Source: Duganella sp. OV510 (GTDB lineage Bacteria; Pseudomonadota; Gammaproteobacteria; Burkholderiales; Burkholderiaceae_D). Taken from it: 64,000 bases of DNA. The stretch is from NCBI RefSeq assembly GCF_900100205.1, contig NZ_FNEQ01000006.1, positions 310,001 to 374,000 of the forward strand, written 5' to 3'. Positions 1 to 8,366 of the stretch are shown piece after piece. The notes below the pieces were generated by a model that worked only from the letters and a program-made list of their open reading frames with translations, was not told the origin of the DNA and made no database searches. The position numbers and the translations under genes were made by a program. Each line of letters opens with the position of its first letter. Position 1 is the first letter of the stretch.

Positions 1-186
1 GCGATGCAGAATGGGCAGCGCAAAGCCGGCGGTCTTGCCGGTGCCGGTTTGCGCGGCGGCCATCACATCGCGGCCCGCCAGCACGGCGGGAATGGCTTGC
101 TTCTGTACGGGCGTGGGCTGTTTGTAGCCGAGCGCATTCAGCGTGCGCAATAAAGGGTCGATCAGACCGAGTGCTTGAAAAGTCAT
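1..186 (-). CDS. DEAD-box RNA helicase, N-terminal 62 residues (cut by window edge)
   Basis: This is the start of an ATP-dependent RNA helicase of the RhlE/DEAD-box type, acting on structured RNA in the cytoplasm. My translation begins [16 protein letters not shown]. It carries the Q motif ([14 protein letters not shown], about residues 20-33) and motif I/Walker A (AQTGTGKT, about 45-52), which together are diagnostic. The frame stays open to base 1, so the DEAD and SAT motifs and the C-terminal RecA domain lie outside the window. The exact subfamily cannot be decided from this fragment. Confidence 0.88.
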   Translation of the reverse strand, partial: MTFQALGLIDPLLRTLNALGYKQPTPVQKQAIPAVLAGRDVMAAAQTGTGKTAGFALPILHR

Positions 187-199
187 GTAAATTCTTTGG

Positions 200-1285
200 T
201 TAGTTGGCCAGCGCGTCGGACCATAAGGCAAGGATCTCGCGCACGCGCTGGTCCGGCAGGTGAAGCAGGTTGTCGCCTACATACAGCTCTACTGAGCTAT
301 GGCCGGGCAGCGCCGCATGATTGGCGCCGTTGAACAGCCAGACGCCATGTTGTTCGGCGATGCGGCTACGGATCTCCAGCGCGCGGTCGCGGCTCACCGG
401 CAGGTGCATATGCAGCATATTCGCGTGCGGCTGCGCCGGATTGGGAGTCAGCAGCGGAAACGCACGCAGTGCCTCATAGAGCCATTGCGTGCGCCTGAAA
501 TAATCTGGCATGGCAGCCAGCCTGGCATCGAACTGCATGGCTGCGGCCACCACATAGGGCGTGCGCTGATAAACATTGCCACCCTGGCGGCGATACCATT
601 CCGCCGCCTTGGCGACAAAAGCCGCGCTACCGGCCAGCACGGCGCCGCCCATGCCGCCTATGCCCTTGTACAGCGATACATAGACGCTGTCGAAGCCCGC
701 CGCGATGTCGGCGACCGGCCGGCCGTATGCCGCCGCAGTCTCCCACAGTCGTGCGCCATCCATGTGCAAATGGATGCCTTGTGTGCGGCAGTAATCCTTG
801 ATGGCGGTCAGTTCGTCCCAGCCTGGACACTGGCCGCCGATTTCGCGCGCCGGCAATTCCAGCGTTGCCGCGCCCAGTTGATCGGGAATCGCCTTCAGTT
901 CATCCAGTGTCCACGGACGCTGCGGATCGCCGATCTGCAATGCGTGGAAGTGGTCAAATAACTGGTGGTTGCCGCGCTCGTGCCTGAGAATATGCGAGGT
1001 CGGATGCAGCGCCACCAGCTTGCTGCCGCGCTCCGTGCAGGCAATGCGCAGCGCGGTGGCTTGCGTCATGGTGCCGGTAATGCAGAACACCGCCGCCTCG
1101 AAGCCCAGCAGGCGTGCGACTTTCTGTTCAAACTCCTGTATCAGTTGGCCATTGCCGTAGACATCATGCGTGACGCCATGCGCCTCGCACCAGTTGCCCA
1201 TGGCCGTGAATAATTCGGCCGGCGAGAGGGAGCGATGGCCTGGTAAGTGCACACGGCACCGCTGTTTGAGTTCTGCGTCGGTCAT
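200..1285 (-). CDS. threonine-aldolase-like PLP enzyme (beta-eliminating lyase family)
   Basis: A 361-residue fold-type I PLP enzyme of the low-specificity threonine aldolase / beta-eliminating lyase family, which typically cleaves beta-hydroxy amino acids to glycine plus an aldehyde. D176 in HMDGARL should bind the pyridine nitrogen and K207 in SLYKGIG should form the Schiff base. The glycine-rich stretch after K207 and the length fit the family. It is cytoplasmic, with no signal peptide. It lies 13 bp downstream of the helicase start on the same strand, so it forms its own unit. Substrate specificity is not readable; D- versus L-threonine or another beta-hydroxy amino acid remains open. Confidence 0.85.
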   Translation of the reverse strand: MTDAELKQRCRVHLPGHRSLSPAELFTAMGNWCEAHGVTHDVYGNGQLIQEFEQKVARLLGFEAAVFCITGTMTQATALRIACTERGSKLVALHPTSHILRHERGNHQLFDHFHALQIGDPQRPWTLDELKAIPDQLGAATLELPAREIGGQCPGWDELTAIKDYCRTQGIHLHMDGARLWETAAAYGRPVADIAAGFDSVYVSLYKGIGGMGGAVLAGSAAFVAKAAEWYRRQGGNVYQRTPYVVAAAMQFDARLAAMPDYFRRTQWLYEALRAFPLLTPNPAQPHANMLHMHLPVSRDRALEIRSRIAEQHGVWLFNGANHAALPGHSSVELYVGDNLLHLPDQRVREILALWSDALAN

Positions 1286-1317
1286 GGCGTCATCCTGAAA
1301 GGCAGAATGGTACCACT

Positions 1318-2088
1318 TTAGCCTGGGCCAGCGCGGAATCCAGCCGCGCGATAATGCTGGTCATAGTCCGGCGACAGGGTTCCCATCATGCGGTCCCAGA
1401 ACAGGAAATACCAGCTGAAGTTGTGGCGCGCCCGCGCATGGTGGAGGTTGTGCGCGGTCGACGTATTCATCCAGCGGCCCAGCCAGTGCCGCGACATCCC
1501 GCGCGGGAACAGTTCATAGCCGAGGTGCGTGTAGACCGCATAGGCAGTGTTAATGATGCTGAAGATGAAGAGCGCCCAACCAGTCATCGGCACGATCATC
1601 AAGGTCAGCACGGCGGCGCCGCTGTCGACCAGCGCTTCCAGCGGGTTGACCGAGTAGGTGGACCACGGATTGGTATTGGTGGAGCGATGGTGCGTGCGAT
1701 GAAACCAGCGGAATAGCCGGCGGTGGTGCATCAGCCGGTGCGTCCAGTAGAAGTAGGTGTCCTGGATGACCATCGCCAGCAGTATGCTGACGAAGAAGTA
1801 CGGCCAGCCGTGGTGCTCGATGCGTGGATAAAACTGCGTGTACTGGCCAAAGCCGAGAAAGAACAGGATCGGCAGGAAGCTGGAAAAGACGATGATGCTG
1901 CCGACCGAAGTAATCAGCTCGCGGCGTATTTGGGCTGGTCGCACAGACGCTGCTTGCAACGGAGTGCGTTGGCCGGGACGCGCGCGCCACCATAGCCACG
2001 CTGCGAAGAACACGCCGGCAATCACCACATAGTACAAAACCGTCTGTTGAAGACTGAACAGGATTCTGGTCAGCAGGGGATGGTGCAT
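1318..2088 (-). CDS. sterol desaturase / fatty acid hydroxylase family membrane protein
   Basis: A 256-residue integral membrane di-iron oxygenase of the fatty acid hydroxylase superfamily. The histidine clusters are HRLMH (117-121), HRTHH (130-134) and HNLHH (213-217), the family's iron ligands. Hydrophobic segments lie near residues 15-33, 60-80, 95-113 and 155-187. The substrate is unknown; members hydroxylate or desaturate lipids. M1 is the only credible start, because the next Met is residue 105. Its Shine-Dalgarno (GGAG) and ATG are buried in a perfect 12-bp inverted repeat (2086-2118). The ABC exporter gene ends 67 bp upstream on the same strand. Confidence 0.85.
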   Translation of the reverse strand: MHHPLLTRILFSLQQTVLYYVVIAGVFFAAWLWWRARPGQRTPLQAASVRPAQIRRELITSVGSIIVFSSFLPILFFLGFGQYTQFYPRIEHHGWPYFFVSILLAMVIQDTYFYWTHRLMHHRRLFRWFHRTHHRSTNTNPWSTYSVNPLEALVDSGAAVLTLMIVPMTGWALFIFSIINTAYAVYTHLGYELFPRGMSRHWLGRWMNTSTAHNLHHARARHNFSWYFLFWDRMMGTLSPDYDQHYRAAGFRAGPG

Positions 2089-2118
2089 GGCGTCTCCGTC
2101 GCGGTAGGAGACGCCATG
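2086..2118 (-). promoter_or_regulatory. perfect hairpin sequestering the RBS and start codon of the sterol-desaturase-like gene
   Basis: The sequences at 2086-2097 and 2107-2118 are perfect 12-bp inverted complements separated by 9 nt. In the minus-strand mRNA the 3' arm contains both GGAG and the ATG start codon of the gene ending at 1318. Translation initiation would require melting the stem. There is no U-run after the stem, so it is unlikely to be an intrinsic terminator. The regulatory role is inferred from the structure. Confidence 0.6.
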
Positions 2119-2155
2119 TTAAAGCTGATGGGCAGCTGTCGTGCTTATGAAACCA

Positions 2156-3991
2156 TTAATGCTGGGTGTGCGCGTGGTGGAATTGCAGCGCCGCCAGGTT
2201 GGCGTAGATGCCGCCCAGCGCAACCAGCGAGGCGTGCGTGCCGGTTTCGACGATCTTGCCGTCTTCCATGACGATGATGCGGTCGGCGCGCTGCACGGTC
2301 GCCAGGCGGTGGGCGATGATGACGGTGGTACGGCCGACCATCGCCGCCTCCAGCGCCTTCTGCACCAGGCGTTCCGATTCGGCGTCCAGCGCGCTGGTAG
2401 CTTCGTCCAGCAGCAGCAAGGGTGGATTTTTCAGCAGCGCGCGGGCGATGGCAATGCGTTGGCGCTGGCCACCGGACAGGCGCACGCCGCGCTCGCCCAG
2501 GAAGGACTGGTAGCCTTGCGGCAGGCGCTCGATGAATTCGTGGGCGGCGGCCAGTTTCGCAGCGGCGATCACTTCCTCGTCGCTGGCGTCGGCGCGGCCG
2601 TAGCGGATGTTTTCCATGGCGTTGGCCGAGAAGATCACCGTATCCTGCGGCACGATGCCGATGGCGTCGCGCAGCGTGTGCAGGTCCAGTTGCGTGATGT
2701 CGACGCCATCCAGCTTGATGCTGCCGCTTTGCGGATCGTAAAAGCGCAGGAACAGCTGGAACAGCGTGGTCTTGCCGGCGCCCGATGGACCAACCACGGC
2801 CACGGTTTCACCCGGCTTGATGTCCAGCGCGATGTGGTCCAGCGAGTTGGTTTCAGGACGCGAAGGGTAGTGGAACACCACGTCGCTCAGCGACAGCGCC
2901 GCGCCGTTGGCGGCACGCGGCGGCAACGGCAGCGGCTGGGCCGGCGGCTGGATCTTCGATTTTACCGACATCAGCTCCAGCAGGCGCTCGGTGGCGCCGG
3001 CGGCGCGCTGCGCTTCGCCCATCACTTCAGACAATGCGCCGATGGCGCCAGCCACGATGGAGGCGTACAGGATGAACTGGCCCAGGTCGCCGCCGGTCAT
3101 CTCGCCCGACAGCACGGCGTGCGCGCCCAGCCACAGCACGAATACGATGGCGCCAAACACCAGCACGATGGCCAGCATGGTCAGCACGGCACGTGCGCGG
3201 ATGCGGCGCATCGCCGTCTGGAACGCGCCTTCCACCGAACCGCCGAAACGGCGCGATTCGATCTTTTCGTGGGTGAAGGCCTGCACGGTCGGCATGGCGT
3301 TGAGGATTTCGCCGGCCATGGCGGAGGCATCAGCCACGCGGTCCTGCGAGTCGCGCGACAGGGTACGCACGCGGCGGCCGTACATGACAATCGGCAGCAC
3401 GGTCAGGATCAGCAGGCCGATGATGATGGACGACAGCCTTGGGCTGGTCACAAACAGCATCACCAAACCGCCGGCGAACAGCAGCACATTGCGCAGTGCC
3501 ACGGAGATGCTGGTGCCCACCACCGATTGAATCAGCGTGGTGTCGGTGGTGATGCGCGACAGGACTTCGCCGGTCTGCGTGGTCTCAAAGAATTCCGGGC
3601 TTTGCGTGATGACGTGGTTGTAGACGGCCGCGCGGATATCGGCGGTGACGCGCTCGCCCAGCCAGGAGACGGTGTAGAAACGCGCGGCCGTGGCCAGCGC
3701 CAGGATGGTGGCGAGGCCGAACAGCGCCAGGAATACCAGGTCGACGTGCTGGATGCTCTGAACGCCGGCGCTGCCGAATCCCAGGTCGATCATCTGCTTG
3801 AACGCGGCGGGAATCGCCAGCGTGGAGGCGGCGGCCACCACCAGCGCGATCCCGGCCATGGCGAACTGGCGCTTGTACGGCGCGAGGAAAGGCGCCAGCC
3901 CGCGCAGGGTGGCGAGGCTGCCTTTCTTGAGTTCTCGGGAGGCGTTGGGTGCAGCGGCGGCTGGCTTGCTGGCGGTGGTGCTATTGGTCAT
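2156..3991 (-). CDS. ABC exporter, fused permease and ATPase (MsbA/subfamily B type)
   Basis: A 611-residue half-transporter that should work as a homodimer in the inner membrane, exporting a lipid, drug or peptide. An N-terminal six-helix ABC transmembrane domain (about residues 40-330) is followed by an ATPase domain (about 365-600). Walker A is GPSGAGKT (401-408), the signature is LSGGQRQR, Walker B with D-loop is LLLLDEATSALD, and the H-loop is in IIAHRLATV. All nucleotide-binding motifs are intact. The flexible start is Ala/Thr-rich. The substrate is not readable; a multidrug or lipid role is typical of this family. Confidence 0.92.
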   Translation of the reverse strand: MTNSTTASKPAAAAPNASRELKKGSLATLRGLAPFLAPYKRQFAMAGIALVVAAASTLAIPAAFKQMIDLGFGSAGVQSIQHVDLVFLALFGLATILALATAARFYTVSWLGERVTADIRAAVYNHVITQSPEFFETTQTGEVLSRITTDTTLIQSVVGTSISVALRNVLLFAGGLVMLFVTSPRLSSIIIGLLILTVLPIVMYGRRVRTLSRDSQDRVADASAMAGEILNAMPTVQAFTHEKIESRRFGGSVEGAFQTAMRRIRARAVLTMLAIVLVFGAIVFVLWLGAHAVLSGEMTGGDLGQFILYASIVAGAIGALSEVMGEAQRAAGATERLLELMSVKSKIQPPAQPLPLPPRAANGAALSLSDVVFHYPSRPETNSLDHIALDIKPGETVAVVGPSGAGKTTLFQLFLRFYDPQSGSIKLDGVDITQLDLHTLRDAIGIVPQDTVIFSANAMENIRYGRADASDEEVIAAAKLAAAHEFIERLPQGYQSFLGERGVRLSGGQRQRIAIARALLKNPPLLLLDEATSALDAESERLVQKALEAAMVGRTTVIIAHRLATVQRADRIIVMEDGKIVETGTHASLVALGGIYANLAALQFHHAHTQH

Positions 3992-4034
3992 CTGGTTGGT
4001 TGCGCTTACTTTAATATCTTGTTAGACGTTGTGC

Positions 4035-5216
4035 TTACAGTTTTATTGCACGTACATAGCCGGTCATTTCGAGATAGGCGCGACCGGCCGGCTTGCCGTC
4101 ACGCTTCACCGTCACCGCGCCTTCCCAGTACACCGCACCGGTGGAACGGCGCGAATCCAGTTCCTGGTCGTCCTGCAGGGGCACGATGTCCCACACCGTT
4201 TTGCCGGTGGTGAGCAGCGTCGCAACGGGATACTCGGCATTGGTGCGCGGCGATCGCCAGCGCCTTTGCGGAGCAAAGCTGACCTGGTCCGGGTCGAACT
4301 GCGTGACCTTGCCGGATGCGTCGCGCCATGTCGCGTGCGCCCATAGTTTAGCACCTGTCTTGCTTCTGACCTCGAATGCCATTAATGCACCGCCGTCATC
4401 AAGGTTGGCGCCGACCCAATTCCAGCCGCTGGCCTCGGCGTCAAGGGCTTCGCTGGACCATTCATGATCAAGCCAGGCGGCGCCGGTGACGCTTGTTTGC
4501 TTGTCAAGGCGGCTGATGCTGCCGCTGACTTGCAGGTGTGGCTGGCTGTAGTAGTAGCTGCTTTGCGCGGGGCGCGGGCCTTTGCGCGAATAGCCGCGTT
4601 CTCCCTGCAGCAGGTCGGGCTGGGAGGGCGTCAGTTTGAGGTCGTACTTAAATTCCGGGCCGTCGACGTGGACGGCGTAACTGCCATCGGCGGCACGCAC
4701 CATGTGCCAGTCTTCCAGCTTGACGTTGGTGTCGCCGGTCCTGGCGTAGGACAGGCCGAAGCCTTCGCGGGCACTGCGCTGGTCGTGCAGCAGCTTGCCG
4801 TTGGCCGGGTCGGACAGCGCCGCGTGGCCGATAATCAGCTGCTTTGGCGCGAACTGGCTTGGGTTGGCGCTGTCGTGCGTGGTGGCGCTGCGGAAGAAGG
4901 TGACCTGGAAGCCAAGTGGCTTGCCGTCCGGGGTGTTGAGCCAGCCGGTGACGTACCACCATTCGGTTTTGTAGTCGGGATGCGCGCCGTAGTCTTTAGG
5001 GAAGGTGAGCGACTGGCCGGCGGGCAGCGGTACGACAGCGGGGAACGCAGGGGCGGCGGCGTGTGCGGTGACGGCTGGCGCGATCAGTATGAACATTGCC
5101 GTCACGATCAGTGCGGCCGCTGCGGCCGCGCCGGTCGTGACGGCGCGCGCCAACCGCGTGGCAGCGGCGGTGATACGGCCGGTCAGCCGCGCAAGCGTGA
5201 GCGGACGGCGTGGCAT
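4035..5216 (-). CDS. exported AttH/CrtC-like lipocalin-domain protein
   Basis: A 393-residue protein of the carotenoid 1,2-hydratase / AttH lipocalin-like family. An N-terminal hydrophobic stretch ending near VTAHAAAPA looks like a signal or anchor, so the protein is probably periplasmic. The typical motif KTEWWYVTGWL follows it, with WLDHEWSS and WNWVGANLDDG in the C-terminal half. I chose the ATG at 5216 because it overlaps the stop of the permease gene (TAATG); an in-frame start at 5411 would lie inside that gene. In other genomes such proteins accompany an FtsX-like permease and an ATPase. A true carotenoid function is unlikely without other crt genes here. Confidence 0.85.
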   Translation of the reverse strand: MPRRPLTLARLTGRITAAATRLARAVTTGAAAAAALIVTAMFILIAPAVTAHAAAPAFPAVVPLPAGQSLTFPKDYGAHPDYKTEWWYVTGWLNTPDGKPLGFQVTFFRSATTHDSANPSQFAPKQLIIGHAALSDPANGKLLHDQRSAREGFGLSYARTGDTNVKLEDWHMVRAADGSYAVHVDGPEFKYDLKLTPSQPDLLQGERGYSRKGPRPAQSSYYYSQPHLQVSGSISRLDKQTSVTGAAWLDHEWSSEALDAEASGWNWVGANLDDGGALMAFEVRSKTGAKLWAHATWRDASGKVTQFDPDQVSFAPQRRWRSPRTNAEYPVATLLTTGKTVWDIVPLQDDQELDSRRSTGAVYWEGAVTVKRDGKPAGRAYLEMTGYVRAIKL

Positions 5217-7924
5217 TACCAGTCCTCCCTGACAGCGCGTATCGGTCCGCCGGACAGCGATTGGCGGCCCGCCAGCAGCGCGGTGAGCGCGGCGGCGGCC
5301 AGCAGCAGGGCGGCCACGGTGGCCAGCAGCGGCCACGGCATGTGCAACTGCATGGTCCAGTGGAAGGACTGCGGATTGACGACAAATACCAGTATCAGGC
5401 TGATGACCCATCCCAGCACGAAGCCGGTAACGATGCCAAGGCCGGTCAGCGAGCCGCCTTCAATAGCCAGTATCGACAGCACCTGCCGGCGTGTGACGCC
5501 GACGTGGCGCAGCATGCCGAACTCCTTGGCGCGCGCCAGCGTCTGCGCCGAGAAGGTCGCGGCGACGCCAAACAGGCCGATGACGATGGCAATCGCCTCC
5601 AGCAGATAGGTAATGGCAAAGCTGCGGTCAAACACTTTCATGCTCATGGCGCGTATCTCCGATGGCTCGCTGGCATCCAGCGTGGCGGCAAATGGCAGAT
5701 GTTTGAGCGCCGCCAGCGTGTCTTCGGCCCTGGCGCCGGGCTTCAGCGTGAGGGCCACGCCGCTGGCTTCCTGCTCGCCGGTGATGGCGCGGTATTCGCT
5801 GAGGCGCATCTGGATAGTGCCTGTCGGGCGTGCATAGTCGCGCCATACGCCGGCCACCGTAAAGGCGTGCAGCGTACCACTGAGCGGCAGTTCGATACGC
5901 GTGCCGGGCTTCATGCCGTACAAATCGACCATGGCTTCGGATACCCACACTGGCGGAGGCGCGCCGGCTGCGGGTGTTTGCACATCGCCGACGATGGCCA
6001 GCGAGCGGGCCGGATCAGCGGCGTCGATATTGCGCGCCATCAGTGTGACGGCGGGACGGTCCGATGCCAGCGAGACGGGCCGCGTGCGCAGGAAGTCAGC
6101 GCTGGCAACGCCTGGCAACGCGGCTACTGCTGCTTGCTCGTCCGGCCGCAAGCCGGCGGTGGCGCCGCCGCTGGCGGTGCTGACGTAGATATCGGCCGGC
6201 AGCACGTGCTGTAGCCAGTCGTCCAGCGAGACGCGGAAGCTGGCGACCATGATGGCCATGGCCACCATCAGGCTGAAACTGGACAGCACGCCGCCCAGCG
6301 CGATGCCGGCCTGGCTGGAGGCGTTGGCCAGGCGTGACAAGGTTAGCGTCATGACGGCCGAGGCGCCCGGTTTGTTGGCTGTTGCGGCGCTCCAGCGTTG
6401 ATGCGCGAAACGGAAGACGATGGCTGCCAGGCGTGGCATCAAGCCGATGGCGCCGATCAGCAACAAGGCGATCGACAGGTAGCCGAACAGCGGCAGTTCA
6501 AAGATCGGCGGGGCTTGCGACAGCAACGCGGCCAATGCCATGCAGGCCAGCGATGGCCAGGCGCGGGCGAGGCGTGACATCGCCGCTTCCTCTGTGCCTG
6601 ATTTGAGCGCCACGGCGGGCTTGGCGCGGGCGGCGTCCAGCGCCGGCGCCGCGCAGCCCAGCAGGGCGACGCTAACGCCGAGGACGAAGTAGACGGCGGC
6701 GGCCACTGGCGGGAAATGCACTTCAGGACGCACGCCGGAGAAGAAGCCTGCGCCAAGGTCGGCGCCCATGAAGTGCAATGCGGCGGCGGCCATGCCATAG
6801 CCGGCGGCGATGCCGATGGCCGATCCGGCGATGCCTAGCCACAGGCCTTCGATCAGGATCTGGCGCAGCAAACGGCGGCGGTCGAGTCCCAGCACCCGCA
6901 GCAGCGCGAACTGGCTGCGGCGGCGTATCACCGACAGCGCTTGCGTGGAGAAGACGAGGAAGGCGCCGGTGAACAGCGCCACCAGTGCCAGCACGGTCAG
7001 GTTGACGCGGTAGGCGCGGCTCATGCCTTCGTTGCGGCTGTTCTGTTCCTGGTCGTTGGGCTGGTTGACGCGGAAGCGGCCGGGGTACTGACTTTGCAGG
7101 TCTTTTTCCAACTGGGCCTTGAAGACTTCGCGGTTGACGCCATCGCGCAGCTTGAGGTCGATGCGTGACAGCTGGCCGAGTTTTTCAAAGCGCCACTGTG
7201 CAGCGCCGATGTCCATGATGGCAAGGCGTTGGCCAGCGCGGGCACCCGGCACCGGGCCGCCGACGCGTAGTTGTAGTTCGCTGGTGCCGACTTGCAGTTT
7301 TATCGCGCCATCTTTCGGCTGCAGCCATTGCTGGGCCGCCGCTGACAGGAATACCGCGTCATCGGACAGCGTGTCGCCGATGTTGTCATCTGCGGGTATG
7401 CCGATTAGTTCCGGCGAGATGTAGCCGGCACGGAAGGCATCGGTGGCGATGATCTTCAGCGCGGTGCGCTGGCCGGGGACGGAGGCCTCGAATTCCAGGA
7501 CTGGCGAGGCAACGGCTACACCGTCGCGCTGAGCCAGCGTTGGGTAAATCTGTTCGTCAAAAAAGGGTTCGGTGCCGCGTACCTGGATGTCTGCCACGCC
7601 GGACAGGCCTTTGATGGCGGCGGAGAATTCGTTGAAGGCGGCGGCGTTGATCAGGTGGATGGCGAAGCCGAGCGAGATGCCCACCGCAATCGCTGCAATC
7701 GCCACCAGGGCCCGCACCGGATGCGCGCGCCATTCGCCGAGCAGCAGCCAGCGCGAAAGCCGCCGCATCGATGCAGCCGTCGCGTCAGGCCGCGCGCTTG
7801 CCGCCATCGCCCCGGCGCCATCGACGGCGTACGGCACGCCGCCGCCATCCGCTACGGCGCTGCCGCCAGCCTTGGCGGGGGAGGCTGGCGTCGCTGGTGG
7901 AGGGGATGGTGGGCGGTCGGACAT
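5216..7924 (-). CDS. FtsX-like ABC transporter permease, two-module
   Basis: A 902-residue inner-membrane permease of the MacB/LolC-FtsX superfamily. After a Pro/Ala-rich cytoplasmic leader comes a helix (about ALVAIAAIAVGISLGFAIHL), a large periplasmic domain, a three-helix FtsX bundle, a second periplasmic domain and a second bundle at the C-terminus. The start at 7924 overlaps the DUF4124 stop (TAATG) and has GGAG 11 nt upstream; a GTG at 7936 is an alternative. The stop overlaps the AttH/CrtC-like gene the same way, so the three genes are translationally coupled. No partner ATPase gene is present nearby, which is unusual for this operon type. Confidence 0.88.
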   Translation of the reverse strand: MSDRPPSPPPATPASPAKAGGSAVADGGGVPYAVDGAGAMAASARPDATAASMRRLSRWLLLGEWRAHPVRALVAIAAIAVGISLGFAIHLINAAAFNEFSAAIKGLSGVADIQVRGTEPFFDEQIYPTLAQRDGVAVASPVLEFEASVPGQRTALKIIATDAFRAGYISPELIGIPADDNIGDTLSDDAVFLSAAAQQWLQPKDGAIKLQVGTSELQLRVGGPVPGARAGQRLAIMDIGAAQWRFEKLGQLSRIDLKLRDGVNREVFKAQLEKDLQSQYPGRFRVNQPNDQEQNSRNEGMSRAYRVNLTVLALVALFTGAFLVFSTQALSVIRRRSQFALLRVLGLDRRRLLRQILIEGLWLGIAGSAIGIAAGYGMAAAALHFMGADLGAGFFSGVRPEVHFPPVAAAVYFVLGVSVALLGCAAPALDAARAKPAVALKSGTEEAAMSRLARAWPSLACMALAALLSQAPPIFELPLFGYLSIALLLIGAIGLMPRLAAIVFRFAHQRWSAATANKPGASAVMTLTLSRLANASSQAGIALGGVLSSFSLMVAMAIMVASFRVSLDDWLQHVLPADIYVSTASGGATAGLRPDEQAAVAALPGVASADFLRTRPVSLASDRPAVTLMARNIDAADPARSLAIVGDVQTPAAGAPPPVWVSEAMVDLYGMKPGTRIELPLSGTLHAFTVAGVWRDYARPTGTIQMRLSEYRAITGEQEASGVALTLKPGARAEDTLAALKHLPFAATLDASEPSEIRAMSMKVFDRSFAITYLLEAIAIVIGLFGVAATFSAQTLARAKEFGMLRHVGVTRRQVLSILAIEGGSLTGLGIVTGFVLGWVISLILVFVVNPQSFHWTMQLHMPWPLLATVAALLLAAAALTALLAGRQSLSGGPIRAVREDW

Positions 7925-8355
7925 TAGCGTGGACACTCCAGCGCCATGGCTTCGCCGGCGCGGTGGGCGCGCAGGCGGGCGGCTTCGGTGGCCTGGCCGC
8001 TGGCGCGGCGGGCGTCTTCGTCAGCCCAGCGTTTATTGAGTTTCAGCTTGTCGCACTTTTTGCGCTGCACAGCCGCGACCTGCGCTGCGCGGGCGGATTC
8101 GCGCTCGTCGCGCTCCTGCTGCTTGAGGCGTGCCTTCTCCAGTGCGCTGGCTTGCTTTTGCTGACGCTTCAGGTCACGCACTGCGGCAGGATCGGCCTTC
8201 GGCGCGGCCGGCGCGTCCAGCGTGGCGGCTTGCGCACCAGCGGGACAAGGCGCGTCGCTGTAACTGACCTTGCCGTCCACCGTACATTTGTAGACGCTTT
8301 GCGCATGCGCCGCCATGGCGACAGCCCACAATACAACAACGATCAGCAGTTTCAT
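7924..8355 (-). CDS. DUF4124-type small periplasmic protein
   Basis: A 143-residue protein with a signal peptide (MKLLIVVVLWAVAMAAHAQ) followed by the hallmark of DUF4124, VYKCTVDGKVSYSDAPCP, and a Lys/Arg/Glu-rich helical stretch (about residues 60-110) likely to be a coiled coil. The family's function is unknown. I start at the ATG at 8355, which gives a clean signal peptide; an upstream TTG at 8370 would add five polar residues and overlap the preceding gene. The stop overlaps the permease ATG, suggesting coupled expression with that transporter. Confidence 0.8.
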   Translation of the reverse strand: MKLLIVVVLWAVAMAAHAQSVYKCTVDGKVSYSDAPCPAGAQAATLDAPAAPKADPAAVRDLKRQQKQASALEKARLKQQERDERESARAAQVAAVQRKKCDKLKLNKRWADEDARRASGQATEAARLRAHRAGEAMALECPR

Positions 8356-8366
8356 CTCAGCCTCGC

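Noticed and set aside
2141..4213. 690-codon plus-strand frame opposite the ABC exporter
   Set aside because: Low-complexity His/Gln/Arg/Gly-rich translation, typical of a shadow frame of a GC-rich gene; the minus-strand gene has clear ABC motifs.
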